From the NCBI GenBank assembly GCA_964502005.1, contig CAZCUX010000009.1, positions 124,001-188,000 of the forward strand: a DNA stretch of 64,000 nucleotides, read 5' to 3'. Shown piece after piece: positions 8,992-18,428 of the stretch. Numbering within the stretch: the stretch's first letter is position 1; every line of letters starts with the position of its first letter. Made by a program: the position numbers and the translations under genes. Origin of the DNA: CAJWOS01 sp964502005 (lineage in GTDB: Bacteria > Myxococcota_A > UBA796 > UBA2385). A model generated the notes under the pieces. The model was not told the origin of the DNA, made no database searches, and saw nothing but the letters and a program-made list of their open reading frames with translations.

Positions 8992-10601
8992 TGGATACCC
9001 GTCGAATGCTGCTCACAAATGTGTGGGCGCAGCTCCTCTTGGTGGTAGGCATCGTCGTTGCCGCGAATATGTGGTCTTCGGGGACCTTCTTGCGGTTGGA
9101 CCTCACCGCAGAGCGCGTCTATTCGCTCGACCTCGCAACCCGCGCGCTGATGTATCGCTTGGAAAAGCCGCTGCTCGCCAAGGTATACTTCACGCGTGGG
9201 CTGCAAGCGCCCTACAACAACCACGAGCAGATTCTCGTCGATAAGCTCGAAGACTTTCGCGCGTATTCGAAGGGCTGGATGGACATTGAGGTCCAAGACC
9301 CTACCGGCGTCAAGGAGCTCACTGAAGAAGCCGAACGGTTTGGCATTGAGCCGATTCAATATCGGTACCGCTCTTCGTCGGTCACCGAGCTGAAGAAGGT
9401 CTACATGGGCGTCGCGCTCGTGTATGGCGACCGTCAGGAGGTGCTGTCGGCGGTCACGGTGACGGAGACCTTGGAGTACGAGCTGGCACGCGCTGTGAAG
9501 CGGTTGGTGAGCGAAGAAGGGCCCCGCACGATTGGCTGGACGGTCGCGAATGGGGAGCCGGACCTCCTCACGGGCGGCGGGCCGTTGGAGCGCATTCGCA
9601 ATAGCCTGACTGAAGAGTACAATCTTCGAGGGGTCGACCCTGGCGCGGAAGAAGGCATCCCGGAAGACGTCGATGCGCTGTTTGTTGTTGGTCCCCAACG
9701 ACCGATGTCTCCGCGCGCCCAGTACCAAATCGACCAGTTCCTGATGCGCGGTGGCTCTCTCGCCGTGTTTCTCACCAACACCAAGCCCGACCTCCGCACG
9801 ATGCGCCCGCAATCCGTGGTGCATGGCATGGAGTCGATGCTCGGTCGGTATGGTGTGCAGCTCAATCGCGATGTGGTGGTAGACCGCACCCGCAATGGCG
9901 TGATGAACTTTCCGGTTCGCCAAGGGCGCTATATGGTGCAGATGCCCGTCAACTACCCGCTGATTCCGCGGGTGGATGTGTCGGCGCCGGAGCACCCCAC
10001 GGTGCGCGGTCTGGAGACGATGCTGTTCCCGTTCGCGTCGTCGATTGCCTTGGCTGACCCCCTCCCGGGCGACCTCGAGGCCACGATTTTGGCGCGCACG
10101 AGCGATGCAGGCGGGCGAATTCGTGGCATTCGCACGATTGACCCACAGGCGTACAAAATGGTCGCGCCTGGCGAAGAGCGGGGCCAATGGCCGGTATTGG
10201 CGGCGGTGTCGGGGAGCTTTGAGTCTGCCTTCGCCAACCGCCCGATTCCGCCGCGCGCCGATGGTTCGGAAGACGACGGCGCAGGGCGTATTCGCGAGAG
10301 TCCCCCAACACGCTTGATTGCCGCGGGTTCTGCCGACTTTGTGGCCAACAATGTCGCGTTTATGCTGAACCTCGTGGACTGGCTCGTGCAGGACGAAACG
10401 CTCGTGAGCATTCGCGCCAAGCAGGTGCGGGTGCCCCAAATCGACGCCCTTGAGGCTTCCGATGTGTGGCTGCTCAAGGCCTTCAACTTGGTGACGGGGC
10501 CATTGTTGTTGTTGGTCGTGGGGCTGGTTCGCTGGCTCCTCCGACGACGGGATGGTGGCTACGCAGATGCGCCGTCCAACACGGCGGAGGTGGCACCATG
10601 A
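8991..10601 (+). CDS. GldG-like ABC transport auxiliary protein (cluster A)
   Basis: The 536-residue protein has an N-terminal membrane anchor (LLLVVGIVVAANMW), then the GldG-type extracytoplasmic domain beginning FLRLDLTAERVYSLD and continuing with a GldG/DUF7088-like core. The central part contains a glutamine-amidotransferase-like region (GEPDLLTGGGPLERIRNSL, then ALFVVGPQRPMSPRAQYQIDQFLMRGGSLAVF). The C-terminal membrane segment (LVTGPLLLLVVGLVRWLL) is followed by a basic tail, so most of the protein faces the periplasm. In Bacteroidota GldG belongs to the gliding machinery; in other phyla the role of these proteins is unsettled. It overlaps both neighbours, which supports one polycistron. 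Confidence 0.9.
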   Translation: MDTRRMLLTNVWAQLLLVVGIVVAANMWSSGTFLRLDLTAERVYSLDLATRALMYRLEKPLLAKVYFTRGLQAPYNNHEQILVDKLEDFRAYSKGWMDIEVQDPTGVKELTEEAERFGIEPIQYRYRSSSVTELKKVYMGVALVYGDRQEVLSAVTVTETLEYELARAVKRLVSEEGPRTIGWTVANGEPDLLTGGGPLERIRNSLTEEYNLRGVDPGAEEGIPEDVDALFVVGPQRPMSPRAQYQIDQFLMRGGSLAVFLTNTKPDLRTMRPQSVVHGMESMLGRYGVQLNRDVVVDRTRNGVMNFPVRQGRYMVQMPVNYPLIPRVDVSAPEHPTVRGLETMLFPFASSIALADPLPGDLEATILARTSDAGGRIRGIRTIDPQAYKMVAPGEERGQWPVLAAVSGSFESAFANRPIPPRADGSEDDGAGRIRESPPTRLIAAGSADFVANNVAFMLNLVDWLVQDETLVSIRAKQVRVPQIDALEASDVWLLKAFNLVTGPLLLLVVGLVRWLLRRRDGGYADAPSNTAEVAP

Positions 10602-11986
10602 TGCGCCCCACTCCAAAGACCCTCTTGTTGTTGGCGGTGTTCCTCGGGTTTGTGGGACTCAACCTGCTCGACAAAGGCACCGGGCAGCGAATTTCCGAGC
10701 AGCTACCGACTGTCTCGGCGGTGGACCGCAAAGCCATCCGCCGCATCGAGCTTTCCAATGCGATGGAAAAGGTCGTGCTGGAGGCCATCGCGGAAGAGTC
10801 GTCGGAAGGGGAGACCGAGAAGGTCTGGCACCTCCGGGCGCCGATTGAAGGCGATGCCGACCAAATTGCGGTGCGCACCCTCGTGAGTCAGTTCCGCAAG
10901 GAAATCCCGCTCGATGCACGGGTCGATGCCGGCAATCCCGAAGATTACGGCCTCGACGCCGGAAAAGGCTTGGTGGTCGAGATATTTGAGGACGGCACCG
11001 AGCCCGTGGTGTCGTTTACGATGGGCAACGAAGGACCCGGCGGCTCGTCGTTTGTACGCCTCTCCGGCGACGACGCGATTTACCGCGCGCGCTTGGGCGG
11101 TCGGCACCGCTACGAGCGACCGGCGGTTGAGTGGCGAAACAAAGTGCTGATGGGCTTTTTGGAGACCGACGCCGAGCGTGTGTCGGTGCTGCCAGGGGAA
11201 TCCACCGAGCCCTCGCTCGTCTTTGTGCGCGCGCCAGGCGGCGTGGGCGAAGAGAGCAAGCTCGGGCCGTGGGAGCTGTCTCCCGATGCTGGCTTTGGCG
11301 TCGACCAAGAGCTGGTGACGAGCATTGTGAAGGGCTTGGGCACGCTTCGCGCCGGCGAGCTGATGGGCAAAGACTTTGACGGCGGGTTTTCGCCGCCGGC
11401 GTTTTCGCTCGTTGTGCGGCTGGTGGACGGGACGGAGCGCGCCATCGAAGTAGGCAGGAGGGGCGCAGAGAGGGCGGCCTTTGTGCGTCGTGCGGGAGAG
11501 GCGGATGTGTTTCGCATCGCCTCGATTCCCGTGCAGCGCTTCTTGGGGCGTCCCGACGACTACCGTGACCGCTCGATGTTGCGCTTCGACCGTGCCGACG
11601 TCGATATCCTGAGCTGGGAGTCAGGCGGCGAGCGGGTGTTGCTCCAACAAGACCTCGCGACGAGTCTTTGGAACGTTCTGGAGCCCCAAAACATCGACAT
11701 TGACGTCAAGTTCGTGTTTTTTGCCGTCAACACTCTCGGCGGACTTCGCGGCGATGGTATTGCCGATATTTCGGTCGCCGACGCAGGATTGGTCAATCCG
11801 CGGTTTCGCGTGACCGCCCGCTTGCTGTCCGGCGAAGAGCGAACGCTGGTGATTGGAGGCAACTTCCGTCGCGAAGGAGAGGGTGCTGGTCTGATGCACT
11901 ACGCGATGGTGGCCGGCCGCTCCGAAGTCTTCATTTTGTCGGATGACACCGTCACGAAGATTCTTCGCGGATTTGGCCGGGCCTGA
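10598..11986 (+). CDS. DUF4340 domain protein (cluster A)
   Basis: The start is ATG 10598, just behind GGCGGAGG and overlapping the GldG stop; a second ATG lies directly after. The 462-residue product has an N-terminal membrane anchor (TLLLLAVFLGFVGLNLL). Repeated beta-rich periplasmic modules follow, of the kind annotated DUF4340 (VDRKAIRRIELS, VWHLRAPIEGDADQIAVRTLVSQF, DYGLD, and later RADVDILSWESGGERVLLQQD). DUF4340 proteins are the constant third partner of GldF/GldG-like genes in many phyla, and the molecular role is unknown. It is longer than the cluster B copy (348 residues), which suggests an extra repeat of the module. Confidence 0.85.
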   Translation: MMRPTPKTLLLLAVFLGFVGLNLLDKGTGQRISEQLPTVSAVDRKAIRRIELSNAMEKVVLEAIAEESSEGETEKVWHLRAPIEGDADQIAVRTLVSQFRKEIPLDARVDAGNPEDYGLDAGKGLVVEIFEDGTEPVVSFTMGNEGPGGSSFVRLSGDDAIYRARLGGRHRYERPAVEWRNKVLMGFLETDAERVSVLPGESTEPSLVFVRAPGGVGEESKLGPWELSPDAGFGVDQELVTSIVKGLGTLRAGELMGKDFDGGFSPPAFSLVVRLVDGTERAIEVGRRGAERAAFVRRAGEADVFRIASIPVQRFLGRPDDYRDRSMLRFDRADVDILSWESGGERVLLQQDLATSLWNVLEPQNIDIDVKFVFFAVNTLGGLRGDGIADISVADAGLVNPRFRVTARLLSGEERTLVIGGNFRREGEGAGLMHYAMVAGRSEVFILSDDTVTKILRGFGRA

Positions 11987-12015
11987 GCCGCGCGTTTCTC
12001 GGTTGCGCCGCGCGG

Positions 12016-13722
12016 TCAGCCGCCGGCGCCGCGCACGAGGTAGCCGCCGCCTGCTTCGGGGGCGCCGCTGGGGGACAGCAGGCTCGCGCCGATGAGCACT
12101 TCGCCGAGGAGGTCGCCGTTGGTATCTCCGGGGCCGGCCAACGACGCGCCCATTTGCGTGGACGGGGCGTCAGAGACGAGGAGCAGGTCGGCGTCTTCGA
12201 TGTCGGTGGTGCCGACGGGTGGGCCGTACATGACGGCGACCACACCCAGGCCGGCGCTGTCTACGCCAACGGGGTCGCCGACGGCGATGTCGGCGTTGCC
12301 GTCACCGTCCATATCTCCTACGCTCGAAACGGCGATGCCGGTCTCGCCGCCTGCGCGCGCGCCGAGCAGCGTGAAAGAGGCGTCGCCGGCGTCCAAGAGG
12401 CCGGTAAACGATGGTCCACCCAAGAAGAGGTGCGCGGAGCCCGCATCACTCGCGCCGAGGTCGGAGTCGGTGGCGCCAATGAGCACATCGGCGTAGCCAT
12501 CGCCGTTGACGTCGCCCGCGCTCGTCGCGCTTGCGCCGAAGCGGTCGCCGGCTGAGAGGCCGACCAAGCGAACATCGGCATAACGGAGGTCAATCTGGCC
12601 GTTCGCGGAGCTGGTGATGACATAGGCAGCGCCTTTGGCTGTCATTCCGCCAACAGGCACTTCGGCGCTCGAAATGAGGATGTCGGCGCGGCCGTCGCCA
12701 TCTACGTCACCCGCGGAAGTGGCGGCCCCGGAGCCTGCTTGGCTACCGGGCATTTCGCCGGTGAACACCGCCGGAGCGGCCGACAAGCTCTCTTCCCGAC
12801 GCCACGGGCCTTCGACCAGCCACACTTTGCCGGTCAGGTCGCCCGCAGCGAGGCTCGCCGATGGCGATGCAATGAGCAGGTCGACTTGACCGTCGCCGGT
12901 GACATCACCGGGCGAGCCCAAGCGCCAGCCGGTTCGGTCGCCGATGGTTTCCGCCGGAAACATAGCATCGGCCGTGATGACCGACGCATCGCCGGACATT
13001 GGGCCGGTGAAGATATAGACCGCCCACGCGGGCTGCTCTTGCAAGGCGCGCTCGGGTGCGTAGGGCGCGCCAATCGCAAAGTCGCCGTAGCCGTCGCCGT
13101 CCATGTCGCCGAGTGCGGCCATGCCGATGCCCAGGCCGTCTTCATCGACTTCGGAGTGAAGCGTCGCGTCGGATGCCGCGGCGTTGACCAAGCCGGATGT
13201 GGGCGACAAGAAAATGTGCACGCTTGCGCGCGGCGTAGTCGGGGTGCTTCCGCTCGCGAGCAGCAAGTCTGGCAAGCCATCGGCGTTGACGTCTCCCGCC
13301 GCCCCGACCATTTGACCGAAATGCTCGCCTGCGGTGGAGCCTTGGAAGATGGTGTCGGCCACATCCAGGATGTCGACCTCTCCTTCGAGGCGGCACCCGA
13401 GGCTGATGCCATCGCAGTTGTTGTCAATGCCGTCGCCGCAGACTTCTTCGGCATCGGGATTGATCCCCGCGTTGGTGTCGTCACAATCGAGACCGACCTC
13501 GAAGCCATCGCCGTCGGCATCGAGCACGCTCGCACCCGAATCGTCGGTGTCGTCGGTGTCTTCGGTGGTGACGGTGTCATCGGTATCGGTGGTGCCGGGG
13601 CCCGTGCCGCCGCCCGTGTAGGTGGTGTCGGAGCCCGTGTCGCCTTTTCCATCCGCGTACAAAATACACGCCTGCATGGTGAGCACGGGCAACAACAGGA
13701 CAAGTGTGCGGGAAGAGCGCAT
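12016..13722 (-). CDS. FG-GAP repeat lipoprotein with MopE-type metal-binding motif
   Basis: The 568-residue protein starts at the ATG 13720-13722, followed by TLVLLLPVLTMQAC, a lipoprotein-type signal. A Thr/Asp-rich linker leads to one MopE-type unit (DADGDGFEVGLDCDDTNAG, then GDGIDNNCDG), typical of Myxococcota surface proteins and thought to bind Ca or Cu. About seven FG-GAP/integrin-alpha-like repeats follow (GDVNADGLPDLLLASG, GDMDGDGYGDFAIGAP, GDVDGDGRADILIS and others). Each carries a Ca-loop DxDxDGxxD, and together they probably form a beta-propeller. It likely sits on the outer membrane and binds a ligand. It faces the DUF4340 gene, and the GH18 gene lies upstream on the same strand. 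Confidence 0.88.
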   Translation of the reverse strand: MRSSRTLVLLLPVLTMQACILYADGKGDTGSDTTYTGGGTGPGTTDTDDTVTTEDTDDTDDSGASVLDADGDGFEVGLDCDDTNAGINPDAEEVCGDGIDNNCDGISLGCRLEGEVDILDVADTIFQGSTAGEHFGQMVGAAGDVNADGLPDLLLASGSTPTTPRASVHIFLSPTSGLVNAAASDATLHSEVDEDGLGIGMAALGDMDGDGYGDFAIGAPYAPERALQEQPAWAVYIFTGPMSGDASVITADAMFPAETIGDRTGWRLGSPGDVTGDGQVDLLIASPSASLAAGDLTGKVWLVEGPWRREESLSAAPAVFTGEMPGSQAGSGAATSAGDVDGDGRADILISSAEVPVGGMTAKGAAYVITSSANGQIDLRYADVRLVGLSAGDRFGASATSAGDVNGDGYADVLIGATDSDLGASDAGSAHLFLGGPSFTGLLDAGDASFTLLGARAGGETGIAVSSVGDMDGDGNADIAVGDPVGVDSAGLGVVAVMYGPPVGTTDIEDADLLLVSDAPSTQMGASLAGPGDTNGDLLGEVLIGASLLSPSGAPEAGGGYLVRGAGG

Positions 13723-13894
13723 GGGGGGCTCCAAGAAGGGCGCGGGGGCTGGACGGTCCGGTGCTGACACCAAAATCGTTGCTTTTGTATGGTAGCGCCG
13801 ACAGGAGGGAGTGTCTGCCTTTGCACCATTTCGCGGCAATCAGTTCACGGTTCTTCAACACCGTAGCGTCCCAAAAGGGACCGCCAAAAAAGAC

Positions 13895-15244
13895 CTATCT
13901 TTGTTTTGGTGGGACGGAAGCGGCGCGTCGCCGCCGAAGTGTACCCAAGCCGAACAACAACAATACGGGGAAGCCGCCTGCGCAGCCTGTGCCTTTGGAA
14001 GACAAGCGGCGACCGAGCGGCTCGAAGACCTCCTCGAATACGGAAGGCTCTGCTGCGTCCCCGGTGTCTTCGGGCGCAGGGGTTGTGTCGTCGGTGGGTT
14101 CGTCGGGCTCCCCCGAGTCGACAACGACCGCGCCGCCGGTGTCTTCGATGACCTCTTCAGGGGTGAGGCCGGTGGTCTCTCGGGTGACCATGTCCCAAAA
14201 GTCGGGGTCGCCGCCTTCGTAGTTGAGGGCCCAAAACCCGATGCCGCCCAGCCCAGAGGTGATGGCGAAGTGGATTTTCGCTTCGAGGGAGCCGGCGTCG
14301 TCGACCCAGGTTTGGTTGGTGGACGACTGAAATGTATACGGCGTGTCGGTGGTGACGTCGTAAAGGCGGCCATACCGGGCAAAGAGGTCTTGACCGGTGG
14401 TGTAGACGACCGACGAGCCGGATGCGGTCGCGGTTCCGGGCACGGTGTTCGACGTGGTGGGCCAGCTTCGTCCGTAGAGGGGGAGGCCGAGAATAATCCG
14501 CTCGGGATCGGCACCTTCGGCGAGGTAGGTGGACACGGTGTCGGCGAGGGACCACCGCGACCATACGCCGCCGCCATGCAAGGGCGCGGTGGGGCCGGGG
14601 TCGCTCCCCGACCAGTGGTAGTCGTAGCCCATGATGAACACGCCGTCGGAAACGCGTGTCAGTGCAGCTTTATCAAACGCGTCGCTCCAATCGACGGCAG
14701 GCGTGGCCACGGTGACTTCGTCGACGCGGGCCTTGAGCTCGACCACGAGGTCCGTGAGGTAATCGCGCAAATCGGAGGGAACGCCCTCACAGTCGACGCT
14801 GACGCCATGTGCGCCCGCGGAGTCGACGGCTGCGCCGAGCGTGGAGACAAGCGTGGCCCGGCGGCTGGCGCTCGAAAGTACCGAGCGCATGACCGTTGCG
14901 TCGAAGCAAGTGAGCGCCAGGTGGACCTTTACGCCGTAGGGCGCCCCCAACGCTACGGCGCGTGGTCCCAAGGAGTTCCAGGTGGAGGTTCCCGAGACCG
15001 TGCCGTCGGAGCGGAGGTCGACATTGAAGACGGCGACGTGGGTAAGCCGCTCCCATTGGAGGTCTTCGAGGTCTCCGGCCCAGCTCGCGTAATAGCCGTA
15101 GACAATTCGCTCCGGCGCGGGGACGTCGGGCGGAGGGGGCAGGCGGTGGACGGGTGGCACAACAGGCGGACGTGCGATGTGGTCCGCGTGGACCGACATG
15201 GGGCTCGCCGCGGCGACCGTCATGACAAACCAAGTCATCAGCAT
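13895..15244 (-). CDS. Secreted GH18-like (chitinase-fold) protein with MYXO-CTERM tail
   Basis: The 449-residue protein has a short signal peptide (TWFVMTVAAASPMSVHA), a Pro-rich linker, then a GH18-type TIM barrel. Recognisable blocks are ERIVYGYYASW, LTHVAVFNVDL, the catalytic strand HGVSVDCEG (Asp151, Glu153), DGVFIMGYDYHWSG, RIILGLPLYGRSW and GGIGFWALNYEGG. The usual DGxDxDxE is AHGVSVDCE, so the acid Glu and its helper Asp are kept and the first Asp is lost. After a Thr/Glu/Asp linker the C-terminus GTGCAGGFPVLLLFGLG followed by RRRR is a MYXO-CTERM-like sorting signal. Substrate could be chitin, peptidoglycan glycan or another glucosaminide. Confidence 0.85.
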   Translation of the reverse strand: MLMTWFVMTVAAASPMSVHADHIARPPVVPPVHRLPPPPDVPAPERIVYGYYASWAGDLEDLQWERLTHVAVFNVDLRSDGTVSGTSTWNSLGPRAVALGAPYGVKVHLALTCFDATVMRSVLSSASRRATLVSTLGAAVDSAGAHGVSVDCEGVPSDLRDYLTDLVVELKARVDEVTVATPAVDWSDAFDKAALTRVSDGVFIMGYDYHWSGSDPGPTAPLHGGGVWSRWSLADTVSTYLAEGADPERIILGLPLYGRSWPTTSNTVPGTATASGSSVVYTTGQDLFARYGRLYDVTTDTPYTFQSSTNQTWVDDAGSLEAKIHFAITSGLGGIGFWALNYEGGDPDFWDMVTRETTGLTPEEVIEDTGGAVVVDSGEPDEPTDDTTPAPEDTGDAAEPSVFEEVFEPLGRRLSSKGTGCAGGFPVLLLFGLGTLRRRRAASVPPKQR

Positions 15245-15346
15245 TCGATTGAAACCGCCCTGCGATAGTCGACGTCAGTACATCACGTTTCCGTCAGATA
15301 TAGTGGAAAAGGAGTCGATGAAAAGTCGATTTTCCCAGGAATCGTG

Positions 15347-17722
15347 ATGAATTGGCGTTTGATGTCCGTGGTATTGCTGTGGGCCGAGATCGGCTGCCGG
15401 TCGGCGCCCGACAAGTCGATTGCGGCGCTGGGCGACCTTCCCGCGGAAGCAGGCGTAGACGGGGATGGAGACGGCGTGGTCGGCGACGACGACTGCGACG
15501 ACACGAACGCGACGGTTGGCGCAGGTTTGCCCGAGGTTTGCGATGGCCTCGACAACGACTGCGATGGCATGGTCGATGAAGAGGTCACCCAGCTTTGGTA
15601 TGTCGACGCCGACGCCGATGGATTCGGCGACCCCACGACGCCGGAGTCCCGGTGCGAGCCGGGGCCGGGTATGTCGTCGACGGGTGGCGATTGCGACGAC
15701 GCAGATGCCAGCGTGTTTCCAGGTGCACCCGAATTGTGCGATGGCTACGACCAAGACTGCGACGGCGTGCCGGACAACGGTGTGCAGACGACCTATTGGA
15801 CGGACGCAGACCGCGATGGCTACGGTGATGTGGAGCAACCCATCGAAGCCTGCGAGATAGGGGACGGCTGGGTCGACAACGCCGAAGACTGCGATGATGA
15901 CGACGATTCGGTCCACCCGCTCGGCGTAGAGGTCTGCAATGAGCAGGACGACGACTGCGACGGTGTTGTGGATGAGGATGTGACATCGCTGTGGTTCTTG
16001 GACCTCGATGGCGATGGCTACGGCCAAGTGGGCGGCACCACCGAAGCATGCGCGCGTCCGACCGGCTACGCCGCGAGCGCTGGTGATTGCGATGACGCAC
16101 TGTCTACCGTATTTCCGGGTGCCGTTGAGGTCTGCAACGACGTGGATGACAACTGTGATGGGGTGGTAGACGAGGCCGATGCGGTGGACGCTCCGACGTG
16201 GTTTGGCGACCGCGACAGCGATGGCTTTGGCGACCCAGCGGTTTCGGTGGCGGCATGCGCGCAGCCCCCTGGCTTTGTGGCCCAAAACACGGATTGCGAC
16301 GATGGAGATGCCGCCGTCTCGCCGATTGCCGCTGAGCTTTGTAATAGCAAGGACGACGACTGCGACAGTGTTGTCGACGAGTCCGATGCCGTTGATGCGC
16401 CCACTTGGTACGCCGACCTAGACGGGGATGGATTTGGCTGGGCTGCCGCTCCGACGCGAAGCTGCACCCAGCCGTCTTCGTCGGTCTCGAACGCTTCGGA
16501 TTGCGACGACACGGCATCGGCGGTGTTTCCGGGTGCCTCGGAGCGTTGCAACGGTGTCGATGACGATTGCGATTCCACCGTCGATGAAGCCGACGCGGTG
16601 GACGCCACCCGTTGGTATACGGACAGCGACCGTGATGGATATGGAGACCCACTTACCGGTGCGGCTGCGTGCTCGGCCCCAGCAGGTACGGTCGCCGACA
16701 ATACGGACTGCGACGACACGCAAAGCAGCGTCAATCCGGGCGAGTCGGAGGTCTGCAACGGAGTGGATGACGACTGCGACGGACGCACCGACGACGACGA
16801 CCCCGGCGTCGACGCCACCACAGGCTCCGTTTTCTACGCCGACATTGATGGAGACGGCTTTGGCGACGCCTCCCATCCGGTGTGGGCATGTGCGCGCCCG
16901 TCCGGGCACGTCTCCGGGGATACCGACTGCGACGACGGCGACGGCAGCGCATTTCCCGGCGCCCCCGAACCGTGCAACTCCATCGACGACCTCAATTGCG
17001 ATGGGTTCGCCGCCGACACCTGCTTGTCGTGTCTGGATGCATTGGAAGACGGCGCCAGCACGGGCGATGGCATCTACACCATCGACCCCGATGGCGCGGG
17101 CGGCCATTCGCCGTTGGATGTCTGGTGCGACATGCGCACCGACGGGGGCGGCTGGACCCTCGTGCAGCGGACGGTATGGAGCTGGTCAGAGTCTTCACAG
17201 CTCGACACCAGCTTGTCCCAATGGCGCGGCACGACCTATGGCGATCCCGCGCCCGGTTATGCATTCCGTTTGGCGGGTGAGCTGTGGCCGACCTTGCAGG
17301 TGGAGCAAGAACACCTATTGGTGCATGTTGCGCGCGACCTCTCGGGGAGCGATTGTGCGCCATTGTATTACATTGGCACAGGGGGCGCCTATACGGTTTC
17401 CTCGACCAGCACCACCATTACGTCGATTTCTTCCACAGCCACCTTTATCAACAGCGCGACGCTTTCTACCAACAACAGCGGCCCGTCGAGCTATTGCGTC
17501 AACTCCTACGATGGCGTCCCGTGGTTTTATTCGTCATGCTGCACCACCTGTCCCACGTTCAAGGGTGGTTATTGGAGCGACACCGCGCACCCGATGGCGA
17601 GCTATCTCGATGTAACTGCTGATGAATACGGGAACATCGCAGCCAATGTGTGCAGTACGGGGGCCGCCGTTTCGAGTTATGGCTACGAAGGCGTAAATGA
17701 TATGGCCTATTTCTTGCGGTGA
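15347..17722 (+). CDS. MopE-repeat lipoprotein with C-terminal fibrinogen-like domain
   Basis: The ATG at 15347 is preferred over GTG 15344 because AGGA at 15337-15340 is then better spaced. The 791-residue protein has a lipoprotein-type signal with Cys in AEIGC. About ten MopE-type repeats follow, each roughly 50 residues, with DCDD, EVCNGVDDDCDG and WYADxDGDGFG elements. The last 220 residues switch to a fibrinogen-related domain: GIYTIDPDG, PLDVWCDM, TDGGGWTLVQ, then a Ser/Thr- and Cys-rich end. Such domains bind sugars or acetylated groups in eukaryotes. In bacteria, metal-binding repeats carrying a lectin-like tip suggest a surface adhesin. It is divergent from the GH18 gene. Confidence 0.87.
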   Translation: MNWRLMSVVLLWAEIGCRSAPDKSIAALGDLPAEAGVDGDGDGVVGDDDCDDTNATVGAGLPEVCDGLDNDCDGMVDEEVTQLWYVDADADGFGDPTTPESRCEPGPGMSSTGGDCDDADASVFPGAPELCDGYDQDCDGVPDNGVQTTYWTDADRDGYGDVEQPIEACEIGDGWVDNAEDCDDDDDSVHPLGVEVCNEQDDDCDGVVDEDVTSLWFLDLDGDGYGQVGGTTEACARPTGYAASAGDCDDALSTVFPGAVEVCNDVDDNCDGVVDEADAVDAPTWFGDRDSDGFGDPAVSVAACAQPPGFVAQNTDCDDGDAAVSPIAAELCNSKDDDCDSVVDESDAVDAPTWYADLDGDGFGWAAAPTRSCTQPSSSVSNASDCDDTASAVFPGASERCNGVDDDCDSTVDEADAVDATRWYTDSDRDGYGDPLTGAAACSAPAGTVADNTDCDDTQSSVNPGESEVCNGVDDDCDGRTDDDDPGVDATTGSVFYADIDGDGFGDASHPVWACARPSGHVSGDTDCDDGDGSAFPGAPEPCNSIDDLNCDGFAADTCLSCLDALEDGASTGDGIYTIDPDGAGGHSPLDVWCDMRTDGGGWTLVQRTVWSWSESSQLDTSLSQWRGTTYGDPAPGYAFRLAGELWPTLQVEQEHLLVHVARDLSGSDCAPLYYIGTGGAYTVSSTSTTITSISSTATFINSATLSTNNSGPSSYCVNSYDGVPWFYSSCCTTCPTFKGGYWSDTAHPMASYLDVTADEYGNIAANVCSTGAAVSSYGYEGVNDMAYFLR

Positions 17723-17723
17723 G

Positions 17724-18428
17724 ATGGTCGTGGAACGTCGCTTGGAGCCAGATTCTTGGTCCTGCCCCGAGGTGCGGGATTCGGAAGACACGTCTCGCTT
17801 GCGCGGTACGCGGGGCGGTTCGCTGTTGTATGAACAGCCGGCCCACCGCGCATTTGCCGAGCGCGTGCGTGCGTTCTGCGATGGCGCGACAGTGCTCAAT
17901 GTCGAAGTCGGTGTGGACCGCGGCTATCGCCTGCTGGCCCATGCGCGGCGCTGGCCGGACCAGCGCTGGCTTGGCATCGAGCTGCGGCGTACGGTGGACG
18001 CCGCCGCACAAGCTGCGCCCGAGAACGCGCTCCTGGTGCGGGGAGATGGGCGCGCGGTGTTGGGTGCCTTGGTTCCCGATGGGCGGCTTCAGCGGGTCGA
18101 CATCTTGTTCCCGTCGCCCTCCAACGACCCTCGCCACATCCTGCTGACGGCCGATATCGAGCGGCTCCTGCGCAAGAAGCTCGCGCCCGATGGTGTGTTG
18201 CTGCTGGCTACGGACGTTCCTGACTATATGCGCGTGGCAGAGCACCTCTTTGCCGCATGGACAAGGGTGCCGGAGCCCCCATCGGGCCCTGTGCGCAGCC
18301 GCCGCGAAAAGGTGTGTGCGCGAGATGGGCGGCCAGTGTGGCGCTATGGATTGGTGCCGCCGGGCCGGGATTCCACTACAATCGGCGCCCCTTCCCACAC
18401 TTCGCCAGATTGCAGCACCTCCCAGTAA
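17724..18428 (+). CDS. TrmB-like SAM-dependent methyltransferase
   Basis: The 234-residue protein starts with ATG 17724, directly after the stop of the surface protein; an in-frame ATG at 17697 would overlap it. It shows a Rossmann methyltransferase pattern (VLNVEVGVDRGYRLL, RWLGIELR, then VDILFPSPSNDPRH). Order and spacing match TrmB, the tRNA guanine-N7 methyltransferase. However, the normally conserved FPDPWPKKRH block has become FPSPSNDPRH, and the glycine-rich loop is unusual. It may be a divergent TrmB or a paralogue with another substrate. Its last 85 bases overlap the 3' end of the convergent NTase-MOSC gene. Confidence 0.65.
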   Translation: MVVERRLEPDSWSCPEVRDSEDTSRLRGTRGGSLLYEQPAHRAFAERVRAFCDGATVLNVEVGVDRGYRLLAHARRWPDQRWLGIELRRTVDAAAQAAPENALLVRGDGRAVLGALVPDGRLQRVDILFPSPSNDPRHILLTADIERLLRKKLAPDGVLLLATDVPDYMRVAEHLFAAWTRVPEPPSGPVRSRREKVCARDGRPVWRYGLVPPGRDSTTIGAPSHTSPDCSTSQ

